From NCBI GenBank assembly GCA_963705955.1, contig CAVPLH010000006.1:1302001-1366000 (forward strand): DNA of 64,000 nt, in the 5' to 3' direction. Numbering within the stretch: position 1 is the stretch's first letter; the number at the start of each line of letters is the position of its first letter. The DNA is from WHSW01 sp963705955. Lineage in GTDB: Bacteria; Actinomycetota; Thermoleophilia; Solirubrobacterales; 70-9. Of this stretch, positions 7,755 to 15,964 are shown piece by piece. Position numbers and translations under genes: made by a program. A model generated the notes under the pieces. The model worked only from the letters and a program-made list of their open reading frames with translations, did no database searches and was not told where the DNA came from.

Positions 7755-8519
7755 CTACTGGGCGACGGGGAGTTCCTTGGTTCGTGGCTGGCGGTCTCTC
7801 CGCCCGCCTTGGCGGTCGGCGATCGGGACGGCGATCGTGGGCAGCGCCAGCCGTGCTCCCGATATTCGGAGTGCAGGTGGATGCCGTGGCTCCCGCGCTT
7901 CCGTGTTCGCGGTAGCGGATGGTTGAGGGAGGGGCGCGAGTGAGGCCGAGGCTTTGCGCGAACAGCTCCAGCGCGGTGAAGGCACCACGGCGAACACCGA
8001 AGTCACGAGCCCGGTGATGGGCCCATCTTGCACGGATCGCAACCAAGGCGAACGGCAGCGGGCTGACCCAGGCAACGTCCGCGTCTCCGGGCCGCCGGGT
8101 ATCGCCTTGGACGGGCAGTAGAGCCACCGAATCGACCCCACTGCTCTCCCAAATGCAGGGCCGTCGCCCCCCAAGGCCCGTCCCTCGATCTCGGCCCAGA
8201 TATTCGGGCGTGCGCCCTCGGTGGCGCCCCAGCGGTAGGCCAGCTGGTCCATGATGTACCGCCCCCATTGAGCGACTGGGTCAGAGGGGACCGGGTCGAG
8301 ATCTGCGGTCGCACGAACTGATGGTGCGACGGGTCCCGTCGCCTCGAGGCGAACGACATCCTCGCCGAGAACGGTGAGTTCGACGGGCTCGCCGTCAAGG
8401 CCCGGCGCCCGGCCAGAGACTTGAGCGATCAGCTCGCTCGCCAAGAGGGCGCAGCTGCGCCGCGCGCTCTCCTCCATGCCGTCGAGCAATGCCTCGACCT
8501 CATCGGTGGTCGCCTTCAT
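7755..8519 (-). CDS. HATPase-domain (RsbW-like) protein, degenerate
   Basis: Residues 1-110 resemble the second half of an anti-sigma/histidine-kinase-type ATPase domain. ARRSCALLASELIAQ stands where SEL..N is expected, and GRYIMDQLAYRWGATEGARPNIWAEI matches the closing G...V..LA.RWG motif. The N-box asparagine and the DxGxG motif are not seen, so ATP binding is doubtful. The last 140 residues are low-complexity and arginine/proline-rich, which suggests frame loss after about 8180. The start ATG is at 8519; no strong ribosome binding site precedes it. It lies head-to-head against a fragment of a DUF1275 gene. Confidence 0.45.
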   Translation of the reverse strand: MKATTDEVEALLDGMEESARRSCALLASELIAQVSGRAPGLDGEPVELTVLGEDVVRLEATGPVAPSVRATADLDPVPSDPVAQWGRYIMDQLAYRWGATEGARPNIWAEIEGRALGGDGPAFGRAVGSIRWLYCPSKAIPGGPETRTLPGSARCRSPWLRSVQDGPITGLVTSVFAVVPSPRWSCSRKASASLAPLPQPSATANTEAREPRHPPALRISGARLALPTIAVPIADRQGGRRDRQPRTKELPVAQ

Positions 8520-8528
8520 GCAGTGGCC

Positions 8529-8771
8529 ATGGTCACCTGGGTCACTCTGATGGGTGACCTGACCGGCTGGTCGCACCGGCGCGATGGCCGCTTCCGGCTC
8601 GTCGGCGTGCTCATCGGGGTTCTCTCTGGCGCGATCGCCGGCGGACTGCTGATGGTCCATGCCAGCAATTGGGCACCCATCCTTCCACTGGCGATCAGCA
8701 CGACCGTCATCGCAGTGGCGATCCGCCGCCAAAGCCCGGCCCGCGCGTTAGTTGCCGGTGTGTTGGAGTAG
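8529..8771 (+). pseudogene. DUF1275 (YoaK-like) membrane protein, C-terminal fragment
   Basis: The frame reads VTWVTLMGDLTGWSHRRDGR, then two hydrophobic helices (LVGVLIGVLSGAIAGGLLMV and APILPLAISTTVIAVAI), then a short tail. The T..(T/M)G.LT motif followed by two helices is the end of DUF1275/YoaK-type membrane proteins. The first four helices are missing; the sequence instead meets the start of the HATPase-like gene. It could be expressed as an 80-residue protein but is more likely a remnant. Confidence 0.45.
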
Positions 8772-9153
8772 AGGGCCTCGGTGCCGGTGGCTACGTTTTG
8801 ATCCCCGGACGTGTTCGTGAGGCTGAAGCGGTGACGGACCTGACTCGACAGCACGCGTGGTCGTTGCCGAGCATGCTCGCCGACGCGTTCAACATCGCCA
8901 TCGGCGAGTTCTGCCACGAGGTCGCCGGGGCAGCGCTGCGGTGGCTGGATCACGCAGAGCAGAGACCCGCTTTCCAGCGCAACTTCCGGCCGGTTCCTCC
9001 AGCGGTATCCGGACGGGTCGCCCCGTACATCGTCGGCCTTCCGGTCGTCACGTAGAGCCCGCGTCTGCGCGGGCTCGCGGCGGCCGTCGGCCTGTTCGAG
9101 CCTCGCCGGGCGGTGCTCAGTCGGGGTGCTCGGCGCGCTTTGCTTCGGCACAA
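8772..9153. other. Stretch without a supported gene
   Basis: The only open frame of note (plus, to 9055) contains VTDLTRQHAWSLPSMLADAF and similar sequence but has no start signal and no recognisable family. It may be decayed coding sequence. The right end leads into the repeat pair beside tRNA-His. Confidence 0.35.
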
Positions 9154-9172
9154 TGGACCCCGTTTGGACCCC
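9154..9172. repeat. TGGACCCC repeat pair beside tRNA-His (arm-site-like)
   Basis: TGGACCCC occurs at 9154-9161 and 9165-9172, a period of 11 bases, about 62 bases beyond the 3' end of the minus-strand tRNA-His gene. The arrangement matches TGGTACC pairs found beside tRNA-Pro sequences elsewhere in the window. It may be the arm site of a past integrative element. Confidence 0.5.
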
Positions 9173-9234
9173 GTGGCGGGGCCGAGAGGCGAAGGATCAG
9201 ACCGCGATTGGCTTAGACATCCGGCCTCTAGAGG

Positions 9235-9308
9235 GGTGAGCGAGGGGACTCGAACCCCCGACCGCCTGGACCACAACCAGGAGCTCTACCAGCTGAGCTA
9301 CGCTCACC
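9235..9308 (-). tRNA. tRNA-His (GTG)
   Basis: The minus strand folds as a cloverleaf. The acceptor GGTGAGCG pairs with CGCTCACC and includes the extra G(-1) typical of tRNA-His, paired to C73. There is a D-arm with AGCTCAGCTGGTAGAGCT, an anticodon loop TTGTGGT with GTG, and a T-arm GGGGGTTCGAGTCCCC. CCA is not encoded. Confidence 0.93.
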
Positions 9309-9533
9309 GCGGGCCTCCAATCTAGCGGGCGCGGCCGCGCTTGTTCCCGACCTTTGGGCGATGACCGGCTGGTGATCGAGCGGTCCGGCCTGCGGCGACT
9401 CTGCGGGAATCCACGGATGCAGACGCGCCCCCGCTTCGACGAAGCTACCCGTAGAGTGGTCCGATCCGGACCGTCGTATCTACGAGCGCTGCGCGCCGTG
9501 CACAGTCGCAGCACTAAGGAGGAGGTTGCGCGA

Positions 9534-10286
9534 ATGCGCAAAGTTTCGATTGTCGGCATGGCGCTGGCCGTGCTCGTTGCGTCCCTGGCAGTGGCGGCCA
9601 CTGCCTCGGCAGTGAAGCCCACGGCAACCCTGAACCTCCAGTTCCTACCCTCGTCCGGTGTCTCGGCGACGACCCCTACCGCCGGTGGTCTCTATGTCGA
9701 GACGACGAGCCTCGACCCTGCGGACGCGGGCACGCCGACCAACCCTGGCGGCCCGCAGCCCGACCCGATTACGAACGTGAGGCTCGACTTCGACAAGGAC
9801 TTCGTCTTCGCGCCGAACTCGGTAACGCGGTGCGCGTCGAACCTCGCCGATACGACGACCCAGGCAGCGATGCTGGCCTGCGGTGACAGTCAGGTGGGCA
9901 GCGGCGTCGCAACGCTGTGCTCCAGCAACGGAGTCGGCGGCTGCATCGTTGGCCAGGCCGTCGTCACTGCGTTCAATGGCCCCAAGGTCGGCAACCAGTC
10001 GACGATCCTGCTGCATGCCCGCAGCGATGCGTTCAACCTCACGCAGATCCTGCAGGGCACGCTGAAGAACTCGAACCTGGGTGCGGAGTTCGGCAAGGCG
10101 CTCAACGCCCCGGTCCCGCTGGCCGCAGGCGGTGCGGCGTCGATCACCGACCTCGCCGTGAACGTCAACAACGGCGCGTTCGTGAAGGCGTCCTGCTCCG
10201 ACGGCACCTGGGGCAGCCAGGCGCGGTTCACGTTCAACACCACGGGTAGTCGGACGAAGTCGGTCAACCAGACCTGCACGAACTAG
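9534..10286 (+). CDS. Secreted protein of unknown function
   Basis: A 250-residue exported protein. The signal peptide is MRKVSIVGMALAVLVASLAV with cleavage probably after ATASA. The mature part is beta-rich, with VRLDFDKDFVFAPNSVTRC and paired cysteines (RCASN, LACGD, LCSSN, GGCIV, SCSDG, QTCTN), suggesting several disulfides. AAGGAGGAGG precedes the ATG at 9534, which decides the start over longer frames. No domain is recognised; it resembles beta-sandwich surface proteins found in Solirubrobacterales. A strong hairpin follows the stop. Confidence 0.8.
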   Translation: MRKVSIVGMALAVLVASLAVAATASAVKPTATLNLQFLPSSGVSATTPTAGGLYVETTSLDPADAGTPTNPGGPQPDPITNVRLDFDKDFVFAPNSVTRCASNLADTTTQAAMLACGDSQVGSGVATLCSSNGVGGCIVGQAVVTAFNGPKVGNQSTILLHARSDAFNLTQILQGTLKNSNLGAEFGKALNAPVPLAAGGAASITDLAVNVNNGAFVKASCSDGTWGSQARFTFNTTGSRTKSVNQTCTN

Positions 10287-10322
10287 CCGGGTTTTGCAGG
10301 CCCCGTTCGGATCGCGCGCTGC

Positions 10323-10346
10323 GAGGGGCGGCAACTGCCGCCCCTC
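10323..10346 (+). terminator. Hairpin terminator after the secreted protein gene
   Basis: GAGGGGCGGC and GCCGCCCCTC form a perfect 10-base-pair stem around an AACT loop, 36 bases after the stop codon. The U-tract is short (TTC). Confidence 0.6.
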
Positions 10347-10443
10347 TTCAGTCCGGAACCGGCGTTTCAGACGGCTCGGACCGGGCATTTGAATTAACGA
10401 GGGGGCTCCCGGGTCGAATCAGGCTTCGACACGGTTATCGAGC

Positions 10444-10473
10444 GAAGAGCCCGGTTCCCCTGCCGGGCTCTTC
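10444..10473. terminator. Hairpin, possible bidirectional terminator
   Basis: GAAGAGCCCGG and CCGGGCTCTTC form a perfect 11-base-pair stem with an 8-base loop. It sits in a gene-free stretch (10347-10645) in which I see no other feature. The form resembles terminators that follow tRNA genes, but no tRNA is recognisable beside it. Confidence 0.5.
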
Positions 10474-10645
10474 CGTGCACTCGCACGCCGTCAAACGCTG
10501 CTCGCGAAGCCGGTCGATCTGATACTGCCGGCGCGCGGCTCCTTTCGGTGTCGTTAGTCGCGTTCCGTTCTGCCACTTGCGCCCCGAATTGCGGAGTTCG
10601 GGACCACTGTGGGACACGGTTTGAAGGCACTGCCTAAGTTCTGTT

Positions 10646-10672
10646 TTGACACCGCCGACCCCGGTGTAGGGT
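10646..10672 (+). promoter_or_regulatory. TTGACA-N15-TAGGGT promoter of the M23 peptidase gene
   Basis: TTGACA at 10646-10651 and TAGGGT at 10667-10672 are 15 bases apart. An in-frame TTG start at 10684 lies 11 bases after the -10 box, so the transcript would be leaderless or nearly so. The same TAGGGT box precedes the paralogous M23 gene at 56.3 kb. Confidence 0.6.
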
Positions 10673-10683
10673 GTGCGCAGATC

Positions 10684-12039
10684 TTGAATCGTCATCGGGG
10701 GCAGATAGCGGAACAGCCGGTCGCTCGCGTCTCGGGGCATCGCAGGTGGCCGCTCGCCGTCCTCGTCGCCGCGCTGGTCACCGCGGCAGGGATATCGACT
10801 CCCAGCGCTGGTGTCGCGCAGACCGAGCTCGAGCCCCAGTCCACGGGGCTTGCAGCGTCGCTGCTCACCCACCCGAGCGCCGTGCGGGGTACCGACGGCC
10901 TCCTCCACATCGCGTATGAGCTCGTGGTCACGGATGCGGTGCCGTTCACTGCCGAGGTCAAGCAGGTCGAGGTTCTCGATGCCGAAACCGGCCGAGTACT
11001 GCTCACGCTCTCCGGAGATGCGCTGTCCTCGAGGATGAATCCGGTCGGCGGCGAGCCCGCGGGGTCGACGCCAGACTCCACGACCGTGCTCGCCCCGTCC
11101 GGGCAAGCGGTCATCTGGCTCGACGTGGTCGTGCGACGCAAGGCGGACCTGCCTGAGGTCCTCGAGCATCGGGTCGAGAGTGCCACCCGCCCTGCACCGG
11201 GCCAGGAATCGATCCCGTTCACGAGCGTCGTCGGTCGCGTCCCGCTGGCCACCCGACCACCGTTGAAGCTCGGTCCGCCCGTCCGCAGCAGCGGCATCTG
11301 GGGAGCCGGCGAGGGCTGCTGCGACAACGACACGCATCACCGTCGTGGCCTGCTCGTCGTGGACGGCAACGAGGTTGTCCCGCAACGCTTCGCCATCGAT
11401 TGGATGAGGCTCGACGAGCAGCACCGGGCCTGGGTCGGAGATCCGCACCAGTTGTCCAGCTATCTCAGTTACGGGCAGCCCTTGATCGCCGCCGCCGCGG
11501 GGACGGTGGTGACCGCCCGCGACGGCTTTCCGGATCAACCGCCGCCGGACAACCCAACACCGCCGCCGTTCGCCGAGCTCCCCGGAAACCGCGTCGTGCT
11601 GCGGGTCGCGCCGGGAATGTACTTGCTCTATGCGCACATGAAGCCGGGATCCGTGCGAGTCCGCGAGGGAGACCGCGTCCGCCGTGGCCAGCGGCTGGGA
11701 ACGCTTGGCAACAGCGGCAACTCGGCGACTCCGCACCTCCATCTCCAGGTCCAGACCACGCGCAGCTTTACCGGCGACGGCCTGCCGTTCGTCTTCGAAC
11801 GCTTCCGGTTCCTGGGCCGGATCACCAGCCCGGAACTCTCGGACGAGACCCTCGGCCTGCGGTCAAACGGACAGCTGCCGTTTGCCCCAGCCAGTGATCC
11901 GGGGACACGCCGCCACCAGATGCCGCTTGATCGCAGTGTCGTGCGCTTTCCGGATGCGCGACACGCTTCAGTCTCTGGAGCCGGAACCAGCTTGTCCAAG
12001 CGCCGCCCGCAGGATTCGAACCTGCGACCTGCGGGTTAG
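10684..12039 (+). CDS. Secreted M23 (LytM-type) peptidase
   Basis: A 451-residue exported protein. A hydrophobic signal segment (WPLAVLVAALVTAAGIS) comes first, followed by a beta-rich region shared with the paralogue at 56.3 kb, including VRGTDGLLHIAYELVVT and LLTLSGDAL. The C-terminal metallopeptidase domain has YGQPLIAAAAGTVV, the segment LLYAHMKPGSVRVREGD, and GNSGNSATPHLHLQV with the HxH metal ligand. Peptidases of this type cut peptidoglycan cross-links. Start choice: TTG 10684 lies just after a promoter. The last residues (RRPQDSNLRPAG) are the antisense of a tRNA-Arg fragment, so the natural C-terminus is lost; the true protein probably ended near residue 425. Confidence 0.78.
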   Translation: MNRHRGQIAEQPVARVSGHRRWPLAVLVAALVTAAGISTPSAGVAQTELEPQSTGLAASLLTHPSAVRGTDGLLHIAYELVVTDAVPFTAEVKQVEVLDAETGRVLLTLSGDALSSRMNPVGGEPAGSTPDSTTVLAPSGQAVIWLDVVVRRKADLPEVLEHRVESATRPAPGQESIPFTSVVGRVPLATRPPLKLGPPVRSSGIWGAGEGCCDNDTHHRRGLLVVDGNEVVPQRFAIDWMRLDEQHRAWVGDPHQLSSYLSYGQPLIAAAAGTVVTARDGFPDQPPPDNPTPPPFAELPGNRVVLRVAPGMYLLYAHMKPGSVRVREGDRVRRGQRLGTLGNSGNSATPHLHLQVQTTRSFTGDGLPFVFERFRFLGRITSPELSDETLGLRSNGQLPFAPASDPGTRRHQMPLDRSVVRFPDARHASVSGAGTSLSKRRPQDSNLRPAG

Positions 12040-12045
12040 AAGTAG
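12001..12045 (-). tRNA. tRNA-Arg (TCT) 3' fragment
   Basis: Read on the minus strand this is the anticodon loop (CTTCTAA), the variable region and the T-arm GCAGGTTCGAATCCTGC of tRNA-Arg(TCT). 34 of 35 central bases match the tRNA-Arg gene at 34285-34357. The D-arm and 5' acceptor strand are missing and the acceptor end is altered. It is embedded in the 3' end of the M23 gene. I interpret it as an attachment-site remnant; it cannot be a functional tRNA. Confidence 0.7.
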
Positions 12046-12213
12046 GCATCGCGGGTTGCGGCCGTTTGTAGCTGGTCGTGATTCGTGTGTGAGGCGGCGC
12101 TCTCTGGCGGAACGGTTTACGGTCGGTCGCGGGTGTTCCGTTGCCCCGGGCGTTGCCCTTCCGAGTGACGCTTTCGTCCGTTTGGTGAACGGTCGGTAAG
12201 CCGTTCGCGGGCG

Positions 12214-12243
12214 CGGACGCCCCGGCCATGGCCGGGGCGTCCG
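12214..12243. terminator. 30-base perfect palindrome, likely terminator
   Basis: The sequence from CGGACGCCCC to GGGGCGTCCG is a perfect inverted repeat centred on CCATGG at 12228-12229. It is followed by TCTTTGAA. With no loop beyond the centre it would form a very stable hairpin, probably ending transcription between the M23 gene and the convergent small gene at 12302. The rest of 12046-12301 holds nothing I recognise. Confidence 0.55.
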
Positions 12244-12301
12244 TCTTTGAAGCGTCGCTATCGATCCCCGAGGTGTCGGGGGAACTTGGGGTTAGTCCGC
12301 T

Positions 12302-12520
12302 CTAGTCCGGCGTCGGGCTCACGTGATCGCGCCAATCCGGCGCCAACCGGTCCAGGGCGGCCTCGTAGCCGTCCGCCGGCGCCCCGTCGGCGTTGATCCA
12401 GTAGCTCCGAGCGCCCGTCCGGTCGCTCCAGCGAAACGGCGGTGTCGCGATGGCCTCGAGCTCGTCCAGGATCTCCCGGCCGCGGTCGTCGAGCGGGGTG
12501 AGCGTCACGGTCGTCGACAC
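12302..12520 (-). CDS. Small conserved hypothetical protein
   Basis: A 72-residue protein beginning at GTG 12520 (MSTTVTLTPLDDRGREILDE) and continuing with ATPPFRWSDRTGARSYWINA and a C-terminal LDRLAPDWRDHVSPTPD. The regular acidic/basic pattern and conserved tryptophans indicate a real small protein. No signal peptide or known motif is present. A longer frame to 12610 has arginine-rich sequence and is less likely. Confidence 0.55.
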   Translation of the reverse strand: MSTTVTLTPLDDRGREILDELEAIATPPFRWSDRTGARSYWINADGAPADGYEAALDRLAPDWRDHVSPTPD

Positions 12521-12624
12521 GCCGGGCAGGCTAGGACGACCTAGCGTGTCGCGATCTCGCCGACCAGATCGACCGCCACCAACTCCAGCCACGCGCAACC
12601 GCAGCCCCACGACTCACGCACCGC

Positions 12625-13907
12625 TCACGCCTGACAGTTGATGAACACGGGTCCGTTTACACAGGTGTTGGTGCCGGAGCCGCCGTCGAGGGTGTTGTCG
12701 CCGGCGTTGCCGTCGAGGCTGTCGTCGCCCTTGCGGCCGAAGAGGAGGTCGTCGCCCTCGCCGCCCGCGAGCGAGTCGGCGTCGCCGCCGCCGCGAAGCT
12801 CATCGGCGCCCGCGTCGCCGGCGACCGCGTCGGCGCCCGCCTTCGCCCGAACCAGGTCGCGCCGCCGCCAGCCGAGATCTGATCCACGCCTCCGCCGCCG
12901 CCGATCTCATCGCCTCTGCCGCGCCCGCAGACCAGATCGTCGCCATCGAGCGGCGTTGATCTTGTCGATTCCGTCGGTGCCGACGATCACGTCGGGGCCG
13001 TCGGTGCCGACGGTCGGCTGGCCGGGGACGGCGACGATCGTCGCGACCTGGCCCTCGCACTTCGGGGTCTTGTAGGTGACGGTGACGAGGCCGTCGCCCT
13101 CGCGAACCCCGGTCTCGAAGATGGTGCCATCGGGTCCGTGGCCGGAGCCGCCGCCACCGCCGGCGGCGCCGAGGCCGCCACCGCCGCCGAACCAGCCGCC
13201 GCCGCCGCCACCGCCGGCGCTGCCGCCGACGGGCCGCCGTCACCGCCGACGCCGAAGTCGCCCTCGCGTCGCCGGCGCGGTCGCGCTGCCCCCGTCGGTC
13301 TGCGTGCCGCCGCCGCCGGCCACGGAACCGGCAAGCACGCCGGCAGTGCCGGCGAGTCCGGCCTCGCCGTTCTCCCCGCCGCCATCACCGCCCGACACCG
13401 GCACGCCACTACAGCGAAGCCCCCAGCCCCTCCGCCGCCGCCCGCGACCAGCACGCGGTCGAAGAGGTCCGTGCCGCCGATCCGGATGTCGGAGGCGCCG
13501 CCGCCGCCACCGCCGGCGCCGCGTTGCCGCCGCCGTTGAAGCCTCGCATCCGGGAAGCCCCCTGCCCGCCGACGTTGACCTCGATCGAGGCGCCGGGGGT
13601 GACGGCGATCGTCGCCGTCGCTCGGCCGCCGAGTCCGGGGCGAATGGGGGCTCAGCGAATCCGCCACCCTGCGCCCCGAAGAGGTCGAAGGTCGCCTGGT
13701 GACCCCGGCGGGGACCGTCCAGGTCTGCGCCGCGCCGGTGAAGTCGAAGGTCTCGGTGGTCGCCGAGGCGGGGGCGGCGAACGCCAGCGTCGCGAGCCCC
13801 ACCACCGCGAGCGCGGCGCGGCGCACGAGGCGCGACCGTGGGTTGCGGGCGACCAGCGCCCCCGTGACGAGACGATGCGATCCCGTGCCTGCGTGCCGTG
13901 CCTCCAT
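12625..13907 (-). pseudogene. Glycine-rich secreted protein with RTX-like repeats, several frameshifts
   Basis: The gene starts at ATG 13907 behind AGGAGGAG and has a signal peptide (AALAVVGLATLAFAAPASA), then ETFDFTGAAQTWTVPAGVT. After that, reading needs several frame changes through glycine-rich sequence (SDIRIGGTDLFDRVLVAGGG, then VTYKTPKCEGQVATIVAV). The C-terminal end has nonapeptide-like GGxGxDxLxG calcium-binding repeats, ending GTNTCVNGPVFINCQ. Whole, it would be about 420 residues, a surface or secreted protein. The very high GC and repeats make both true decay and assembly error plausible. A strong promoter precedes it. Confidence 0.6.
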
Positions 13908-13968
13908 GCGAACTCCTCCTTCTGGCGCACGGAAGGATTCCGGGCGCGGCCCCCTAAGCCCTGGCGCG

Positions 13969-13996
13969 ACCCTAAACCCGTTTTAGGGTCTGTCAA
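13969..13996 (-). promoter_or_regulatory. TTGACA-N16-TAGGGT promoter of the RTX-like gene
   Basis: On the minus strand TTGACA (13996-13991) and TAGGGT (13974-13969) are 16 bases apart, giving a leader of about 55 bases before the ATG at 13907. The box lies in an inverted repeat (CCCTAAA...TTTTAGGG), which could also bind a regulator. The -35 box overlaps the end of the upstream small ORF. Confidence 0.62.
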
Positions 13997-14247
13997 GCTG
14001 ATCGGCCCGCGCGGGCGCGGCGCTGCGCAACCTCGTCGAGATCCTCGAACCCGTCCCGTGGGTGCTCGCCCTGGCGCAGGTCCTCGAGCAGCTTGATCGC
14101 GGCGATTCGCTCGCGTGGGTTGACCTTCTCGTCTCGCGCGAGCTGCTCGAGGATCGCGATCCGATCGGCGCGGGTCAGCTCGGGTGGGGAGTTTCTTTCA
14201 CAGCGACCTGCACGGCGGTAGTTGCGAGAGCGATCACGGTTTCGCAC
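13993..14247 (-). CDS. Small charged helical protein
   Basis: An 84-residue protein starting at GTG 14247, with GGGGGGAGG immediately before it. The centre, LTRADRIAILEQLARDEKVN followed by ERIAAIKLLEDLRQGE, is a convincing amphipathic helix pair like the DNA-binding or armadillo-like part of phage terminase-type small proteins. The C-terminus is arginine-rich. The function is unknown. Downstream GTG codons are possible alternative starts. Confidence 0.55.
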   Translation of the reverse strand: MRNRDRSRNYRRAGRCERNSPPELTRADRIAILEQLARDEKVNPRERIAAIKLLEDLRQGEHPRDGFEDLDEVAQRRARAGRSA

Positions 14248-14283
14248 CCTCCCCCCGGCCCTTCACACTCTGCCGAATGATGG

Positions 14284-14478
14284 TCAGGTGGAGTCGGGCT
14301 GGCTGCGGGTGCGCCGCCCGACGACGTATCCGACACCGAATCCGACGACCCCCACCGTTACGAGCGGCATGAACAGTGGTCCAGGGGTTTCAGTGCCTAA
14401 GAGTCCGGCGAGCTGCTCTTTCAGGAATTTGCCTTCTTCAATCACGGGGCCGTTCTTCTTCTTCTTCTTCTTCTTCAA
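14284..14478 (-). CDS. Small single-TM protein with poly-lysine N-terminus
   Basis: A 64-residue ORF starts at TTG 14478, continues with seven lysines encoded by AAG repeats, then NGPVIEEGKFLKEQLAGLLG, then one hydrophobic helix (PLFMPLVTVGVVGFGVGYVV) and a basic tail. The arrangement, lysine-rich inside and one helix, is plausible for a small membrane protein. The TTG start and weakly placed GGAGGG leave the N-terminus uncertain. Confidence 0.45.
   Translation of the reverse strand: MKKKKKKKNGPVIEEGKFLKEQLAGLLGTETPGPLFMPLVTVGVVGFGVGYVVGRRTRSQPDST
14453..14476. repeat. (TTC)8 microsatellite
   Basis: Eight TTC triplets in a row (GAA/AAG on the minus strand) encode the poly-lysine start of the small membrane protein. 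Changes in copy number would alter lysine number without shifting the frame. Confidence 0.9.
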
Positions 14479-14769
14479 TTCACCGACCCTCCCGGTTCGC
14501 TCTTCGTCGCCATCATGACGCAGCGCCGAGAACGCGCCCAGGCTCGCAACAGCCCGGCCTAGCGCCGACCGCGATTAGACGTGCTCTGGATTAGGCGTAA
14601 CCGCTAGTTCTGCGACTCATCGGGCGCATCGGTCACCGCGGTTACCTCGAGCTCGCCCTCGTACCAGTGGCCGGCCGTGCGGAGGGTTGACCGTCGGCTG
14701 CACGGCGCTTAGGATCGCCACGAGACGCACACCACGCCTAACCCAGTCGCGTCTCGAAAAGGGGGAAGC

Positions 14770-15321
14770 ATGAAGCTTCAAGTTCTCGCGGTTGCCTTGA
14801 TCGGCGCTCTCTTGCTGGTCTTTCCGCCAAGCGCGGCTGCCGTGACGGTCCACCACACCGAGTTGACCGTCGTCAACCTCGTCGACCAGGGCGACGGAAG
14901 GATCCTCGTCAGCGGAACGGCGCACGCGAAAGGCTTCTGGTGTGACGACCGGGCGGTGCGGCTCGTTGGGACGAAGCCCAACGGTAAAGCCGTGATGCTC
15001 GACTGGACCTTGCCGAGCTACCCGGGTCGCGCGTGGGCATTGAGCGGCAACACCGCCGGCTTCAACACACTCAGGGTGCAGATCCGCAAAGTCAGGCATG
15101 GCAAGGGGAAGCACGGATACATCTGCGCGGAGGCATCTAAGGTCGTCTTCCCCGTTAGTTGCTCCTCGCCGCCTCGCTCTTCGCAGCGGCATTGGCCAGC
15201 ATCGCCTTGTCGGGCTGCTCGCTGGGCAAGTAGCCGCGGGCGACGCCCAGATCGGGGCGAGGTGGCCGGTCTGGACGAGTCCTTGCCGACCACGGGCATG
15301 GGCTCTCGCGCGCCGGGGTGA
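14770..15321 (+). CDS. Small secreted protein
   Basis: The N-terminus is a signal peptide (MKLQVLAVALIGALLLVFPP, cleavage near SAAA). The following 100 residues form a beta-rich domain: HTELTVVNLVDQGDGRILVS, FWCDDRAVRLVGTKPNGKAV, FNTLRVQIRKVRHGKGKHGY, ending near ICAEASKVVFPVSC. Two to three cysteines suggest a disulfide. The last 50 residues (from about 15160) are Ser/Arg-rich and improbable, so the natural stop may have been lost by a frameshift. AAAGGGGG precedes the ATG, as in the gene at 2115. Confidence 0.65.
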   Translation: MKLQVLAVALIGALLLVFPPSAAAVTVHHTELTVVNLVDQGDGRILVSGTAHAKGFWCDDRAVRLVGTKPNGKAVMLDWTLPSYPGRAWALSGNTAGFNTLRVQIRKVRHGKGKHGYICAEASKVVFPVSCSSPPRSSQRHWPASPCRAARWASSRGRRPDRGEVAGLDESLPTTGMGSRAPG

Positions 15322-15869
15322 GCACCAACGCGCGAGAGGATGGGAGTCCCAAGCCGGCGGGCTCCCGCCGACGCGTCTCGGGGGTGGGAGGCGCTAAAGA
15401 ACGTGCCGCGATTCGTGCAATGTCGATTCTCGGGATTTCGGCAGTATGGCTTCCCGTCTGCCCTTTCGCCGGCTTGCGGGCCGCTCAACATCGGCTTGCT
15501 AGAGCCTGTCAGCCCCGATCCCGTACGCCCGCCTGCTTGGCAGGCGAGGAAGCTACCCAGGGCGCTTTGATTCTCCGGATTCTCATTCCGTAGGACGGCC
15601 CGCATCCCCGCTGTTCATGCGGCGATCCGGACTGATGGGCAACCGCTGGGCAACTGAGCCAGGCCCGCGGACTCGACTACCGCTCGCCGTCCAAGGACAC
15701 TCGTCGAGGGGTTGAGCCCGTCGGCCAAAAGCCCGTCGGCGAACTCCTGTAGGTCGGGATGGTGCATGTCGGCGAGTCGATCCGACCCGAGCCTCGACGG
15801 CGACCCCGCTCATACGACCGAGACCGGCCGCGTGGCCTCCGCCCGACCCGATCACGAAGGGAGGTCACG
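15322..15869. other. Stretch without a supported gene
   Basis: About 550 bases contain open frames on both strands but no ribosome binding sites, signal peptides or recognisable motifs. GGGAGG at its right end precedes a short ATG frame at 15870. Confidence 0.4.
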
Positions 15870-15962
15870 ATGACCGCCAAGCCCAGTTCCAGTCTCTACC
15901 AGCCGACCGCCCTCGGGCGGTTTCGGCTGCTCGCGCTCGCAACGGTCGCCGCGTCCTGTCGC
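15870..15962 (+). pseudogene. Possible 5' fragment of a flavin oxidoreductase gene
   Basis: Behind GGGAGGTCACG an ATG opens MTAKPSSSLYQPTALGRFRL, which resembles the first residues of NADH:flavin oxidoreductases (LF.P..LG...L). The similarity stops after about 20 residues and the frame runs into the 3' end of the convergent SDR gene. The match is short and the call is weak. Confidence 0.22.
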
Positions 15963-15964
15963 GG

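Noticed and set aside
9197..9622. Minus-strand ORF of 141 residues containing QLVELLVVVQAVGGSSP
   Set aside because: The peptide is a read-through of the tRNA-His gene itself; it has no family match and no start signal.
10390..10445. GGGTCGAATC near 10410 considered as a tRNA T-arm
   Set aside because: No pairing arms or anticodon loop can be formed around it.
13076..13702. Plus-strand proline/arginine-rich ORFs across 12.6-13.9 kb
   Set aside because: They are antisense shadows of the glycine-rich minus-strand gene.
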